NCBI GenBank assembly: GCA_050031985.1
Contig: JBNAIG010000008.1
Location: 62,001-126,000, forward strand
Length of the DNA stretch: 64,000 nucleotides
Reading direction: 5' to 3'
Origin: SZUA-368 sp028533045
Lineage (GTDB): Bacteria; Spirochaetota; Spirochaetia; DSM-2461
The position numbers and the translations under genes are program-made. A model generated the notes under the pieces. That model did not search any database and was not told the DNA's origin. It saw only the letters and a program-made list of their open reading frames with translations. Positions within the stretch are counted from its first letter, which is position 1. Every line of letters starts with the position of its first letter. Below, piece after piece: positions 7,656 to 17,798 of the stretch.

Positions 7656-9695
7656 GTGTTTAAGAAAAAAACGATCCTCATAGCCCTTCTTATTACAGGG
7701 GGATTTCTCACTCTTTTTGCCCAACAGGGAATATCTCTGTCCGTTACACCGGGACTCGATATACCCACCGGCGGCGGTGATAGATCAACGGGGACCTATA
7801 CCCTAAGCGGGGACACCAAAGTTTACTCTCCCGGAGGCGGCTTTTCCCTCCATGGGAACTGGGGACTGGCAGCCTATCCTCTTTTTCTTTCCGCCGGTGT
7901 AGACACCAGCTTCATAAGCACCGTAAATGACAGAGCCATGACCTTCGTAGGTCTTACAGCAGGTGGAGGATATAGCTACGCTAACTACCTCCTTAACGGA
8001 CGGGCCTATCTGGGACTGGGCGGGGCTCTGGGAACTTACTTCACAGCCGACCCGGTTACAAACCTCTATCTAAAATTCGGTGCTTCCTGCCTGTTTAATA
8101 TTTCCAATACCTTTAGCGTGGGTCCCGCCGTGGAATACCGTTACTTTTACAATAACTACAATGGGATTTTTATAGGCTTAAGTGCCAAAGCCTCTCCCGT
8201 CCCGCCCGTAAGCGAGGATCAGGCCCGCTACATCGGCATTCAGCTTGCTCCTCTCTATCCGGCCCTCTATCGTAACTACGAAGTCTACCCGGCCGGGCTG
8301 ATCTCCTTTGTTAACGGAGAGCAGGAGGCTATCGAAAATCTGGAAATCCGTTATTACCAGAAAGATTATATGGACAAACCGGTAGTCTGCGGTGAGTTTT
8401 CTCTGGTAGAACCGGGTAAAACCGTCTCTGTTCCCGTAACATTTCCCCTGAATGAAGAGATTATCGGAAATGGGGCAGAAACAAACCTCACCGGCGAAAT
8501 CACCATCCGTTACCGCTATAAGGGACGGAATAAAACGCTCAAAACAACCAAGCCCTTTACCCTGGCCGAATCCCATAAAATCATTGACGACAACCCCAGA
8601 AAAAAAGTTCTCTTTGTGACTCCCGACGAGCCTTCCCTTAGTGACTTCGCCCAATCCGTAACGGAGCAGCTAAATAATGTGACCGTAACTCCGGTTGACC
8701 GCAACTTCCGAACAGCTATGGGACTTTATACAGCCTTGGCGGCGGAAGGATTCGACCTTAAACTCACCGAAGAAGAACAAACCGGTGTAGATAAAACATT
8801 TCAGTACCCCGTGGAAACCCTGGCTCTCAAAAAAGGAGAGGAGAAAGACATAGCCCTTGCCTACGCCGCCCTTCTTTATGCTGCCGGAATTAAACCGGCC
8901 CTATTGGAACTCCCCGGTAAAACCATGGTGGCCTTGGCCCTGGGCCTTCCCCGAGAAGAGGCGGTCAGCATTTTGAATAGGGACGATTATATCGATTATG
9001 CCGGGGAAATCTGGATACCTCTGGATTTGGCAGCTTTGGATCTGGCCGGTTTTATCGACGCCTGGATGTCCGGAGCCGCCCTATGGCAAGGAACAAAGAG
9101 TGATGACAAAAGCATCATTGTAGTTGAGGAAGCCTGGAATCAGTTTAAGCCGGTCCTCCATTATCCCTACGCAGAAGAACAGGGAATGGCACTCCTTAAA
9201 GAAGCTCAGCCCATACTGGAAGATTACGAAGCAGAACTTACCGCTTTTGTGGAAAAGAGCATTGCCCGGGAAGAAAAAATTCTCATGGATAAGATCAACC
9301 GAACCGGTGACACACGCTCCAAAATCCGTTTGGGGGTTCTCTATGCCCGCTACGGCCTCCTGGACAGAGCAAAAGAACAGTTTGAACCCCTTTCCTACGA
9401 TTACGCTGCGGCCGCCATTAACATGGGGAACGTATTCTTCCTTGAGGGAGATTACGTCAAAGCCTACATAAACTACATTGCCGCCACGGAAATGGATAAA
9501 AAGAACAAGTACGCCCTATTGGGTAAAGCCCGAGTTGCACGAGAACTGGGCGAACAGGAAACGGCCGAGTCCACCTATCGGGCTCTGAGCGCTGTTGATA
9601 TTAACCTGGCCATCCCTTTTTCCTATCTCATAGAAGGGGAACAGGCCGAAGTTGACGAAAATACCCGGGAGACTGTCTTCTGGGTTGAGGAGTAA
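7656..9695 (+). CDS. Outer-membrane-type protein with barrel-like N-terminus, degenerate transglutaminase-like region and TPRs
   Basis: A 679-residue exported protein starting at GTG. Residues 1-23 are a signal peptide (TILIALLITGGFLTLFAQQ). Residues 24-180 look like a small beta-barrel (alternating aromatic strands, VGPAVEYRYFYNNYNG). A beta-sandwich-like part follows (190-300). Residues about 375-430 resemble a transglutaminase core: PVETLALKKGEEKDIALAYA, then LLYAAGIKPALLELPG. The position where that fold carries its catalytic Cys reads EEKD, so any enzyme activity is probably lost. The C-terminus (530-660) has TPR-like helices (AAINMGNVFFLEGDYVKAYI, YALLGKARVARELGE). Four bases separate it from the giant Ig-repeat lipoprotein. 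A scaffold role at the cell envelope is inferred. Confidence 0.6.
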   Translation: MFKKKTILIALLITGGFLTLFAQQGISLSVTPGLDIPTGGGDRSTGTYTLSGDTKVYSPGGGFSLHGNWGLAAYPLFLSAGVDTSFISTVNDRAMTFVGLTAGGGYSYANYLLNGRAYLGLGGALGTYFTADPVTNLYLKFGASCLFNISNTFSVGPAVEYRYFYNNYNGIFIGLSAKASPVPPVSEDQARYIGIQLAPLYPALYRNYEVYPAGLISFVNGEQEAIENLEIRYYQKDYMDKPVVCGEFSLVEPGKTVSVPVTFPLNEEIIGNGAETNLTGEITIRYRYKGRNKTLKTTKPFTLAESHKIIDDNPRKKVLFVTPDEPSLSDFAQSVTEQLNNVTVTPVDRNFRTAMGLYTALAAEGFDLKLTEEEQTGVDKTFQYPVETLALKKGEEKDIALAYAALLYAAGIKPALLELPGKTMVALALGLPREEAVSILNRDDYIDYAGEIWIPLDLAALDLAGFIDAWMSGAALWQGTKSDDKSIIVVEEAWNQFKPVLHYPYAEEQGMALLKEAQPILEDYEAELTAFVEKSIAREEKILMDKINRTGDTRSKIRLGVLYARYGLLDRAKEQFEPLSYDYAAAAINMGNVFFLEGDYVKAYINYIAATEMDKKNKYALLGKARVARELGEQETAESTYRALSAVDINLAIPFSYLIEGEQAEVDENTRETVFWVEE

Positions 9696-9699
9696 GACG

Positions 9700-12600
9700 A
9701 TGAAGAAGACCCTAAAATCCCTTCTTGCCAAAACACTCGTCCTGATCACGATATTTACCTTTACCCTGTCCGGCTGCTCGGAAAGCCTCTTTGTCCCCAT
9801 TGTGGAAGAGATGGACGAAAACAACACAGTTTTCTCAAGCGGGATTAGCCTAATCGAATCGTCAGGTCTCTACAGCGAATCCTACGACGGAACTCTCAAA
9901 TACTACTCCAACGACTCCGACGGCCTGATTGAGCTGACGATTACTTCCGACGACTCCTCTCAGAACTGGACCGAATATACCCTTTGGGAAGGGGACGCTT
10001 CAAGCGATAAACCGGAAAACCCCACCTATAGTTCCCTTAGCTTTGACGGGACTACGGCGGATGTAAGTTATACCTTAAGCGATACGAGCGAGGGAAGTAC
10101 GGAACTGAACATTCAGCTGAAAAACAGCGACGGGGAAGAGTCGGATACGGCCACGGTTTGGGTGGAGTTGGATTTTACGGCGCCCGATTATAGCCTGACG
10201 GTCAACGGTACCACAGGAAGCCTGATTGTTGCCTCTACAGACCTTACCCTCCAATTTATCGCCAGTGATTATGACGATTTCTATCAGATGAAGATCTGGC
10301 GGGATGACGAAAGCGAATCGGCCATCAGCTATGAAACCTTCAGCGCCAGTACGAGTGAATCAATCGAGGCAGAAGAGAGCACTAGCTACTATTTCTCCAC
10401 CCTGGTTATGGACAAAGCGGGGAATATTTCGGAGCAGGTCGATACGTCCACCATTACCTACAGCACGTCGACTCCCACCTTTACCTTTACCATAGACGAT
10501 ACGGATGAGTCGGCCACAACGACTCAGAGCAGTACAATAACGATTTATACCGATGTGACCTACCTGCCCTCAAGCACGGAAACTGTTTACATTGCCATTT
10601 GGGACGATACGGAGTCGGAGCCCGACAGCGATGATTACGAAATATTGTACACCGACACCTCCTACCATACCCTATCATCTGATGAAGGAGACTACATAAT
10701 TTCTGTAAGAATTCGGCAAGGTTCCAGCAACTACTCTTCCGAAATGACCCAGAGTATACGCTATGATGCAACCTCTCCCTCTATTTCCAGTTTCACGATT
10801 AATGGTTCAGCCACACCGGATATTACCAACAACGGCTCACTCACTCTGGCCGTATCCACTTCGGATAACCTGGCCTCAACCTCCGAAATGGAAATTAAGA
10901 TCTGGTCCGGAGATGAAGGGGACGAACCGGAAGACGCGGAATACGAAGATCTTGACAGTTTTAGCCAGCCCGAAGTAACCGAAGACGGCACCTATACCTA
11001 TTGGGTTCGAGTCCGTGATAACAGCGGGAACGAATCGACGGCGACCAGCTGTGAAATTGAATTTGACGGTACGGCGCCTGTAATCAGCTCCTTTAGCTGT
11101 GACGATGGAACTCTGGTGGACATGACCGATGTTTCATTTACATTGGAAACCGATTCAGACGTTACGGCCTATAAGATTTGGGAAGGTGATGAAGCAGACG
11201 AAACTGACGACAGCGAATATGTATCCTGGACCTATGGATCTTCCATAGACTACAAGCTTACCGCTACGGACGATAGCTACAATATAAACATCCGGGTAAA
11301 AGACGAAGCAGGCAATGAGTCGACCGACTATACAACAGAAACAGTTACTTATGACGGATTGGTTCCCACCGTATCCTTCGAGTTAAATAGCGGAGATAGC
11401 GAAACAAATAGTAGCACCGTGACTCTCACCTTTACCGTACCGGGAGACGTAACGGGCTATAAGGTATGGGAAACATCTATACCGGGTAGTTTTACCGATT
11501 TCTCGTCCGATGAACTAAGCGACGGTTCGATGGATTATACCCTTACATCCTACTCCGACGGCTCAAGCTCCACGGTTTATATGATGGTCCAGGACGAAGC
11601 GGGAAATCCCTCGTCAACAGCATCCCAGAGCATTGGATACGATGTATCTCTCGCTGATCCGACCCTGACCATAGACCAGGGAACAGTTACAGCAGAAAGT
11701 ACAGTAGACCTAACACTAAGCGCCGATAGCGACGTGACAGGCATGAAGGTTTGGCTTTCCGGTGACTCCGAACCGTCCGACTATAGCACCTACGCTTCCA
11801 CAGTGGAAGATTTTACTCTCTTTTCCACTACTCCGTCGGACAATACATCCTATACCATTTATCTCGTTGTAGAAGACGATGCGGGAAATAATACGTCCTC
11901 CAGCCCGGTAGCGGCCACAGTCACTTACGACTCGGCGGCACCAACGATAGAACTGTCCTCTTCTATTAATTACACCAGCGATATTCTTACCGCGTCCACC
12001 ACAATCACTACCGACTCGGGCGATGTTGACGGCGTGAAGTTCTGGCTGACTTCAGACAGCGGAACAATCACAGAAGATGAATCGACAACCAATTGGGATG
12101 AATCGGAAACAGGCTCCACAATCACACCTTCCTATACGTGGGATCTAACAACCGAAGATACCTATACGGTTCATGTAAAAGCCAGAAACTCCGCTGGCTT
12201 AACCAGTACCGTAACAGAAAGCATCATCTTCGACGAAACCGCACCGGATGTAAGCACAGCGACAATCAGCGTGGATGGCAATACAAGTGAATTCTGGACT
12301 CTCAATGATACGGTCAGCCTGGAACTTTCCGACCAGAGCGACGACATTGGCATTTATGAAATGAAGATCTGGTACGAAGGAGAAGAAAGCAGCGAAGCCA
12401 CCGCCGACTGGGAGAGTTATAACGACGACGATGCAGACGGCACTGTAACGGTGAGCAACTTCTCCTTGGGGGACAGTGACGGAAGCTATACAATCCATGT
12501 TCTCTTCCGCGATGAAACGGAAAATGAATCGGATGAAATAACGTCTACGACTATTAACCTTGACCAGACGGCCCCTGACGTTAACCTTCGCATTGACGGA

Positions 12601-14118
12601 AGCGCCGTAGACTCCTATGCCACCAATTCAGACAGCTTTACCCTGGACACAAACTGGACCGACACCTCCGAAACCTACACCTTCCAGTACTGGATAGACG
12701 GAGATACGGATATAGCAGACTATGCTGAGTTTACCTCCGGCTGGGAATGGCCCGATATCGCCGGAGAAATTAATGATACCGAAGGCAGCTATATTTTCTA
12801 TGTTAACATTCAGGACCAGGCGGGAAATGTCGGTCAGGACATGCTTACGGTAACCTACGATACAACGGCCCCCGCTATTAGCAGCTTTTCCATAGATGAA
12901 GGGGAATATACGAATTCTACCAGTGTAAATTTGACCTATTCACTCTCTTCAGACGAAAGCGATCTGGAAGTCCGATTTTCCAATGACGGCTCAAGCTGGA
13001 GTGATTGGGAAGAAGCGACAGGCTCTTCAGAATGGACTCTGTCTGACGATAACGAAGAAAAAACCGTTTACATGCAGGTCCACGACGACGCAGGAAACGG
13101 AGATATCGTAAGCATCCAGAGTTCAGATACAATTATCTATGACTCTGTCGCTCCGACATTAGATTCATTTACCATCACCGAAGATGTGGATGCACAAACA
13201 GGATACTGGGGATCGGAAACTCTTACCGTAAACTTTGAGCATACACCAACCGTGACAAGTGGAGAGACCGACGAAACTCTCTACATCGTATTCTGGGACG
13301 ATTCCACAAGTGAACCGGAATGGTCAGAAACTTCTACAAACTATACCTATTCTGTTAGCACAAGCCAAAGTGAAACCGCAACCTACACTCTTACTTCCAC
13401 AAGCGATACCTACGAAGTTTATTGTAAGGTTTACGACTCGGCAGGAAACTTTTCCTCCACATCTTCCGAAACGGTTAATCTCGATTTGGACATACCAACC
13501 CTAAATGAATTCACCATAACCACCGAAAGTGAGACAAACGACCCGGTAATTTCCGCAGAAATTACCCAAACCGACAGTTTCGGAGCCTGGGGTTACAAGG
13601 TATGGAGCAGTGAAGACAGCGGAGAACCGGACGTTTATACAGAATTTACTACGGATTACACCTTCTCTTACAATTTAGGAACCAACGAAGGGGAAGAGAT
13701 AGACTACACCGTATATGTTATGATTTGTGATAATGTTGGGAATGAGTCAGAAACATTGAGTCAAACTGTAACCATTGATAGAAAAGGTCCGGAAAATCCC
13801 ACTTTCTTTGGTATTTATGATGATGAAACCCTGGAAACGATAGTCTCCTATTATTTAAGCGGAGTAGGAACAGTTATTAACCTGGACACTGTTGACGGTA
13901 ATCTCTATATTACTTTTACGTCGGGGGATTCTTCTGCAGAAACCTTAAAACTCTGGTATACAGGTCAAACAGAAGAAGATGTTACCGAGCAAACCATTAT
14001 CTCAAGTGGTTATTATACTTTAACCCTGCCGAGCACCGGCACTTACGACATTTCTCTAGTCATCTACGATGAATTTGATAATCCATCGGATGTTCTTACC
14101 TGTGAGGTAACCTACTAA
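9700..14118 (+). CDS. Giant Ig-like repeat lipoprotein
   Basis: A 1472-residue surface lipoprotein. It begins MKKTLKSLLAKTLVLITIF and has the lipobox LSGC, so it is probably anchored at the envelope. The rest is a tandem array of about 13 Ig-like repeats of roughly 95-110 residues. Each starts with a (Y/F/L)D..(A/V)P motif (YDATSPSISSF, FDGTAPVISSF, YDTTAPAISSF, YDSVAPTLDSF). Most repeats share an internal K(I/V)W.(G/D) strand and a terminal D.AGN turn. Composition is extremely rich in Ser, Thr, Asp and Glu with few Lys or Cys. Repeats are diverged, not recent copies. ATG at 9700 is chosen because the upstream in-frame ATG (9652) lies inside the previous gene and would spoil the signal peptide. 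Likely adhesin or stalk. Confidence 0.75.
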   Translation: MKKTLKSLLAKTLVLITIFTFTLSGCSESLFVPIVEEMDENNTVFSSGISLIESSGLYSESYDGTLKYYSNDSDGLIELTITSDDSSQNWTEYTLWEGDASSDKPENPTYSSLSFDGTTADVSYTLSDTSEGSTELNIQLKNSDGEESDTATVWVELDFTAPDYSLTVNGTTGSLIVASTDLTLQFIASDYDDFYQMKIWRDDESESAISYETFSASTSESIEAEESTSYYFSTLVMDKAGNISEQVDTSTITYSTSTPTFTFTIDDTDESATTTQSSTITIYTDVTYLPSSTETVYIAIWDDTESEPDSDDYEILYTDTSYHTLSSDEGDYIISVRIRQGSSNYSSEMTQSIRYDATSPSISSFTINGSATPDITNNGSLTLAVSTSDNLASTSEMEIKIWSGDEGDEPEDAEYEDLDSFSQPEVTEDGTYTYWVRVRDNSGNESTATSCEIEFDGTAPVISSFSCDDGTLVDMTDVSFTLETDSDVTAYKIWEGDEADETDDSEYVSWTYGSSIDYKLTATDDSYNINIRVKDEAGNESTDYTTETVTYDGLVPTVSFELNSGDSETNSSTVTLTFTVPGDVTGYKVWETSIPGSFTDFSSDELSDGSMDYTLTSYSDGSSSTVYMMVQDEAGNPSSTASQSIGYDVSLADPTLTIDQGTVTAESTVDLTLSADSDVTGMKVWLSGDSEPSDYSTYASTVEDFTLFSTTPSDNTSYTIYLVVEDDAGNNTSSSPVAATVTYDSAAPTIELSSSINYTSDILTASTTITTDSGDVDGVKFWLTSDSGTITEDESTTNWDESETGSTITPSYTWDLTTEDTYTVHVKARNSAGLTSTVTESIIFDETAPDVSTATISVDGNTSEFWTLNDTVSLELSDQSDDIGIYEMKIWYEGEESSEATADWESYNDDDADGTVTVSNFSLGDSDGSYTIHVLFRDETENESDEITSTTINLDQTAPDVNLRIDGSAVDSYATNSDSFTLDTNWTDTSETYTFQYWIDGDTDIADYAEFTSGWEWPDIAGEINDTEGSYIFYVNIQDQAGNVGQDMLTVTYDTTAPAISSFSIDEGEYTNSTSVNLTYSLSSDESDLEVRFSNDGSSWSDWEEATGSSEWTLSDDNEEKTVYMQVHDDAGNGDIVSIQSSDTIIYDSVAPTLDSFTITEDVDAQTGYWGSETLTVNFEHTPTVTSGETDETLYIVFWDDSTSEPEWSETSTNYTYSVSTSQSETATYTLTSTSDTYEVYCKVYDSAGNFSSTSSETVNLDLDIPTLNEFTITTESETNDPVISAEITQTDSFGAWGYKVWSSEDSGEPDVYTEFTTDYTFSYNLGTNEGEEIDYTVYVMICDNVGNESETLSQTVTIDRKGPENPTFFGIYDDETLETIVSYYLSGVGTVINLDTVDGNLYITFTSGDSSAETLKLWYTGQTEEDVTEQTIISSGYYTLTLPSTGTYDISLVIYDEFDNPSDVLTCEVTY

Positions 14119-14127
14119 CAGCCACCA

Positions 14128-15654
14128 TCACCGAGCCGTAAACTCCCACAAAAAATCCTGCTCGAATAGAGTGGGATGGGAGCGGATGCTTACCTGATAG
14201 GTGACTCCCGGCTCCATGGGAGAGGTGTGAATCGTAACAAAATAATCCGACTCGCCCTCTTCGGAAAAGATCAAATCGCTTTCGGCTTTATAGACTTCCA
14301 GTTCCGGATAGAAGGTCACCAGCTCGTCCACAAATTCCAGATTACCAAAGGGCAATCCGTTGGAAAAAAGCTGCAAACTATCCTTTTCCGCTATAACCGG
14401 ATCTTCCAGTACTTCGTCCAAACCAAAAAAGCGACCGTCATAGAGGTCTATAAATCCCCGATCAGCTTCCGTTGGGGCGATGCGAACGGACTCAAGATTG
14501 CGCACGGGAAGATATAATTCTTCCGTATAATTGGCCCGAAGATCATGAAAGGTATAGGAGCGGGCGACCCCTTCGGAAGATTCGGTTTCGTTAAAAACAA
14601 GGGGCAGCTCCAGGTTTCGGATTTTTTGAAAGGTCTCTACATGAACCCGATTCATACTATAATCGGGGGAGAGCAGCATGAGGGGGAAAGTATTGCCGGA
14701 AAAGTCATAGCCGTGAATCATAAAGCCCTTTTCCGTCCCGCTAATGCGTAACTTCCCGCTGTCGTTGGGATAAGCCCGTCGCATGGACCGTCCTTCCACC
14801 CAGGTAATCATCTGATCATTCCGGAATTCCACATCGGCCTGGCCCAGTTTCAAGTCCGATTGGGACCATGTTAGAGGCGAAAAACCTGTAAAGGTCATGA
14901 CCCCTTCCTCTATGGCGCCATAAAATCCGGTTAGATTTTCTCCCGCCCGCACATCGGCGGAGACGAGCCCGGAAACCCATTCTATCTCCCCGCAGAGGTC
15001 GTAAATCCGCACAATCCATTCAATCTCATCGCTCACATTTTGGCGAACCAATTCATAGCGGAGAAGCTGTTTCTCTTCTCCCGTTGTATAGTTTACTGCG
15101 GTCAAAAAGGTTTGGTCCGTCCTTTTATCAACAGTTTCTTTGAGGTAAGCCGTAAGGGGATCGGTATACCAGGCCCCTCTCGTTTTTTCAATGGTAGAGT
15201 TTTTTATCAGATCTCCATAGGCCTTGAGCTGAGTCTGAAGAGAGTCGGTCCAACCTTCATAGCTCTCTTCCTGGAAATAGGCAAGCCGAATACGATTACT
15301 GTTAACCTGAGTTGTTCCATCCAAGGGAAACCCGGAGAACATCTTGGTAACAACCGGACCAATCGGTGTGCCGCTAGCCTCATCGCGGTAGTCCAGAACA
15401 AGGTAGTTACTGGAGACATCGCCATTATAATCAAAACGAGCGGTCCAGCGCGCTTCGGGAATTTCACGATTCAAGGTATCAATCAGCCCCACAGCGACGG
15501 TTCCCTGAGTCAGGATAAATATCTCCTCTCCCCTAAAGACGGCCTTCCAGGAATCATCTTGCGATGGAGCGGAAACGACCCGGGAGGTTTCGGTTGTGGT
15601 ACATACGGTTAAAATCAGGAGTAAAGAAAGTAGGAAAGGCGCTTTTTTGATCAT
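14128..15654 (-). CDS. Hypothetical lipoprotein with C-terminal Ig-like domain
   Basis: A 508-residue exported protein converging on the Ig-repeat lipoprotein gene (9 bp gap). The N-terminus MIKKAPFLLSLLLILTVC is a lipoprotein signal with Cys18. The central 350 residues are beta-rich (strands such as FRGEEIFILTQGTVAVGLI) and match nothing I know. The last 90 residues (LPFGNLEFVDELVTFYP, then EPGVTYQVSIRSHPTLFEQ, ending WEFTAR) look like a bacterial Ig-like (Big_5-type) domain. No catalytic motif is seen. Monocistronic, or co-transcribed with the AI-2E family gene 25 bp upstream. Confidence 0.55.
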   Translation of the reverse strand: MIKKAPFLLSLLLILTVCTTTETSRVVSAPSQDDSWKAVFRGEEIFILTQGTVAVGLIDTLNREIPEARWTARFDYNGDVSSNYLVLDYRDEASGTPIGPVVTKMFSGFPLDGTTQVNSNRIRLAYFQEESYEGWTDSLQTQLKAYGDLIKNSTIEKTRGAWYTDPLTAYLKETVDKRTDQTFLTAVNYTTGEEKQLLRYELVRQNVSDEIEWIVRIYDLCGEIEWVSGLVSADVRAGENLTGFYGAIEEGVMTFTGFSPLTWSQSDLKLGQADVEFRNDQMITWVEGRSMRRAYPNDSGKLRISGTEKGFMIHGYDFSGNTFPLMLLSPDYSMNRVHVETFQKIRNLELPLVFNETESSEGVARSYTFHDLRANYTEELYLPVRNLESVRIAPTEADRGFIDLYDGRFFGLDEVLEDPVIAEKDSLQLFSNGLPFGNLEFVDELVTFYPELEVYKAESDLIFSEEGESDYFVTIHTSPMEPGVTYQVSIRSHPTLFEQDFLWEFTAR

Positions 15655-15679
15655 GTCCCTATTCTAAGACAAGTCCCCC

Positions 15680-16798
15680 CTATTGTGAAACGTTTTTTTT
15701 GTGTCTTTTCTTTGTAAAAATGGAGGATTTTGTCTTTTCCTGGCTATTATCGGCGCTTCCCATGATTCTTGCGAAGATGGAAAGGGATTCGGACTGCTCC
15801 AGTCCCAACTTCATAATGACGTTAAGGGGTACGGAAAGGAGCATCCCCGGTATGCCCCAAATATAGCCCCAAAAGACCAGTCCAAATATCACGGTTATGG
15901 AATTAATGCGCATTCGGTCACCCATAACCATGGGGTCCACCACATTTCCTATGATAAGCTGATTTCCCAACAGGACCACGGCCAATCCGGTAAACTGTCC
16001 CACGCTGTCAAACTGAATAAATGCCATCAGAAGAGGGAGCAAGGTGGAAAGAATGGAGCCTATGGAGGGGATAAAATTGAAAAGAAAGGCGATAAATCCC
16101 CAGAAAAGAGCGTAATTCAGACCAAAAATGAGGCAAACAAAGAAGGCCAGGACTCCTGTAATAAGACTAATAACCGTTTTGATGGCTATATAGGAAGAGA
16201 TGGAATGCTGCAATGTTTCCGTATGATGCTTTAGTTCGTCATTCCCTTTAACCACGTACTGAATATAACTTTTGTACTCTGTAAGACCGCCCAAAAGGAA
16301 GAGGAAATAGAGAAAGAAGAGCAAAAAGTCTTTCCCAAAATCCCCAACACCCAGGGCCAGGTCTTTGAGGGCGGTCGACCACTGGAAACCGCCAATCCAC
16401 TCCCAAAACCAGTTGGTCAGACTGTTGTGATTTTCATTCAGATCCAGCCCGAATCGTCGGTCCGCCCAGCGTGAAATCAGCCCAATCTTGTTATTAAAGA
16501 GCCGGCTTAGTTCATCCATGTCGGAAAGAATACTGGAAAAGGTGGTAACGAAAATATTTATGACCAATACCAGAATAAAGCAGACGAGCAGTGCGACTAC
16601 CGGTAAAATCAAGGCTTTGGGTATATGAAAGTCACGCAGTTTCTGCACAAGAGGAATACAGAGCAAGGCCAGAAGTCCCGCAAATACGAGGGGTAACAAT
16701 AGAGCGGACAGGGTTTTTAACAGTGTAAGAAGCAGAACGCCCATGGCAACAATAAGAATATTGCGAATGGAGCGGATGAGTCGGATATCTTCGGTCAT
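15680..16798 (-). CDS. AI-2E/PerM family transporter
   Basis: Polytopic inner-membrane protein of 372 residues with about eight hydrophobic segments: a first pair near 10-50, one at 60-85, a long soluble stretch near 90-140, then the rest. The C-terminal half holds the family-typical region WGFIAFLFNFIPSIGSILST, followed by LGNQLIIGNVVDPMVMGDRM. Members export diverse small molecules (AI-2, Na+/H+, organic acids), so the substrate cannot be told from sequence. It has a Lys-rich cytoplasmic tail. GGGAGG precedes the ATG. Confidence 0.85.
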   Translation of the reverse strand: MTEDIRLIRSIRNILIVAMGVLLLTLLKTLSALLLPLVFAGLLALLCIPLVQKLRDFHIPKALILPVVALLVCFILVLVINIFVTTFSSILSDMDELSRLFNNKIGLISRWADRRFGLDLNENHNSLTNWFWEWIGGFQWSTALKDLALGVGDFGKDFLLFFLYFLFLLGGLTEYKSYIQYVVKGNDELKHHTETLQHSISSYIAIKTVISLITGVLAFFVCLIFGLNYALFWGFIAFLFNFIPSIGSILSTLLPLLMAFIQFDSVGQFTGLAVVLLGNQLIIGNVVDPMVMGDRMRINSITVIFGLVFWGYIWGIPGMLLSVPLNVIMKLGLEQSESLSIFARIMGSADNSQEKTKSSIFTKKRHKKNVSQ

Positions 16799-16853
16799 AG
16801 GTTCCTCCCTTACCCCCAGTATCGGGAATAAGGAAGGCGCCCGTTAACCTAAC

Positions 16854-17663
16854 TTAAGCAAATAGCAATAAGCTGACCGCCATAACGGCCATACCGGCAA
16901 TAAGCCCGCCTATGGCTACGTGGTGTTCCCCGTACTCTTCCGCCGTGGGAAGAAGTTCATCCAGGGAGATGTATACCATGATTCCCGCTACTCCGGCGAA
17001 AATCAGGCCAAAGGTAGCGTCGTTAAAAACGTTACGGAGGATGAAGAATCCCAGGAGGGCTCCCACAGGCTCGGAAAATCCACTCAGGAAGGAGAGCCAA
17101 AAGGCTTTTTTACGGCTTTTTGTGGCATAGTAAATGGGGGCGGAAACGGCGATACCTTCGGGTATGTTGTGAATCGCGATAGCCACGGCAATGCTTATCC
17201 CCATGGTGGGATCGGTCAAAGCTCCCATGAAGGTTGCCAGACCTTCGGGGAAGTTGTGAATCCCAATAGCCAGGGCAGAAAAGAGGCCCATCCTCATAAG
17301 GCGGCCATCGGTTCTCTCGGCGTTTTCCGCTTCATGATCGATATTACTGATCTCATGGGGGTTCTCGTAGGAGGGAATCAGCTTATCGATAATAGCAATG
17401 AGAGCCACACCCACGAAAAAAGCAATGGTAGTATAAATGTAACCCGGCTTTTCCCCGTAGTAGGCTCCCAGGGCCTCACGGGCTTTGACAAATATTTCAA
17501 TCATGGAAACATAAATCATAACTCCCGCAGAGAAACCCAACGCTCCGGCCAGGAATTTCGGATTGAATTTCTTGGAAAAGAAGGACATGATACTACCTAT
17601 ACCGGTGGATAAACCGGCAAAGATCGTCAGCCCCAAAGCAAAAAGTATGGCTCCCGTATCCAT
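16854..17663 (-). CDS. zupT: ZIP-family divalent metal importer (ZupT-like)
   Basis: Inner-membrane Zn2+/Fe2+ uptake protein of 269 residues with eight predicted membrane helices. The binuclear metal site is visible in two helices: HNFPEGLATFMGA and HNIPEGIAVSAPI. The E of LDELLPTAEEYGEHH near the C-terminus is typical too. The loop after TM3 carries an acidic/His stretch (NPHEISNIDHEAENAE). The ATG is preceded by AAGGGG. The 111 bp gap to the divergent beta-helix gene is AT-rich and could hold both promoters; I see no clear Zur-type palindrome. Confidence 0.85.
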   Translation of the reverse strand: MDTGAILFALGLTIFAGLSTGIGSIMSFFSKKFNPKFLAGALGFSAGVMIYVSMIEIFVKAREALGAYYGEKPGYIYTTIAFFVGVALIAIIDKLIPSYENPHEISNIDHEAENAERTDGRLMRMGLFSALAIGIHNFPEGLATFMGALTDPTMGISIAVAIAIHNIPEGIAVSAPIYYATKSRKKAFWLSFLSGFSEPVGALLGFFILRNVFNDATFGLIFAGVAGIMVYISLDELLPTAEEYGEHHVAIGGLIAGMAVMAVSLLLFA

Positions 17664-17798
17664 TATTTTCCCCTTATATCTAATATTTCTCTATATAGTT
17701 CACATTTAGTGTAATAAAGAATTGTCCCATCGCCTAGTCTTTTTTCAATTTTATTATACCACCGTGATTTATGGATGAACTTGATCTATATTAATGAG

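Noticed and set aside
9652..9699. Earlier ATG for the Ig-repeat lipoprotein
   Set aside because: It lies within the preceding gene and would put 16 residues ahead of a perfect lipoprotein signal; ATG 9700 is better.
10100..14100. Repeat region as a recent tandem DNA duplication or CRISPR-like array
   Set aside because: The repeats are protein-level Ig modules with strongly diverged DNA and no constant spacer pattern.
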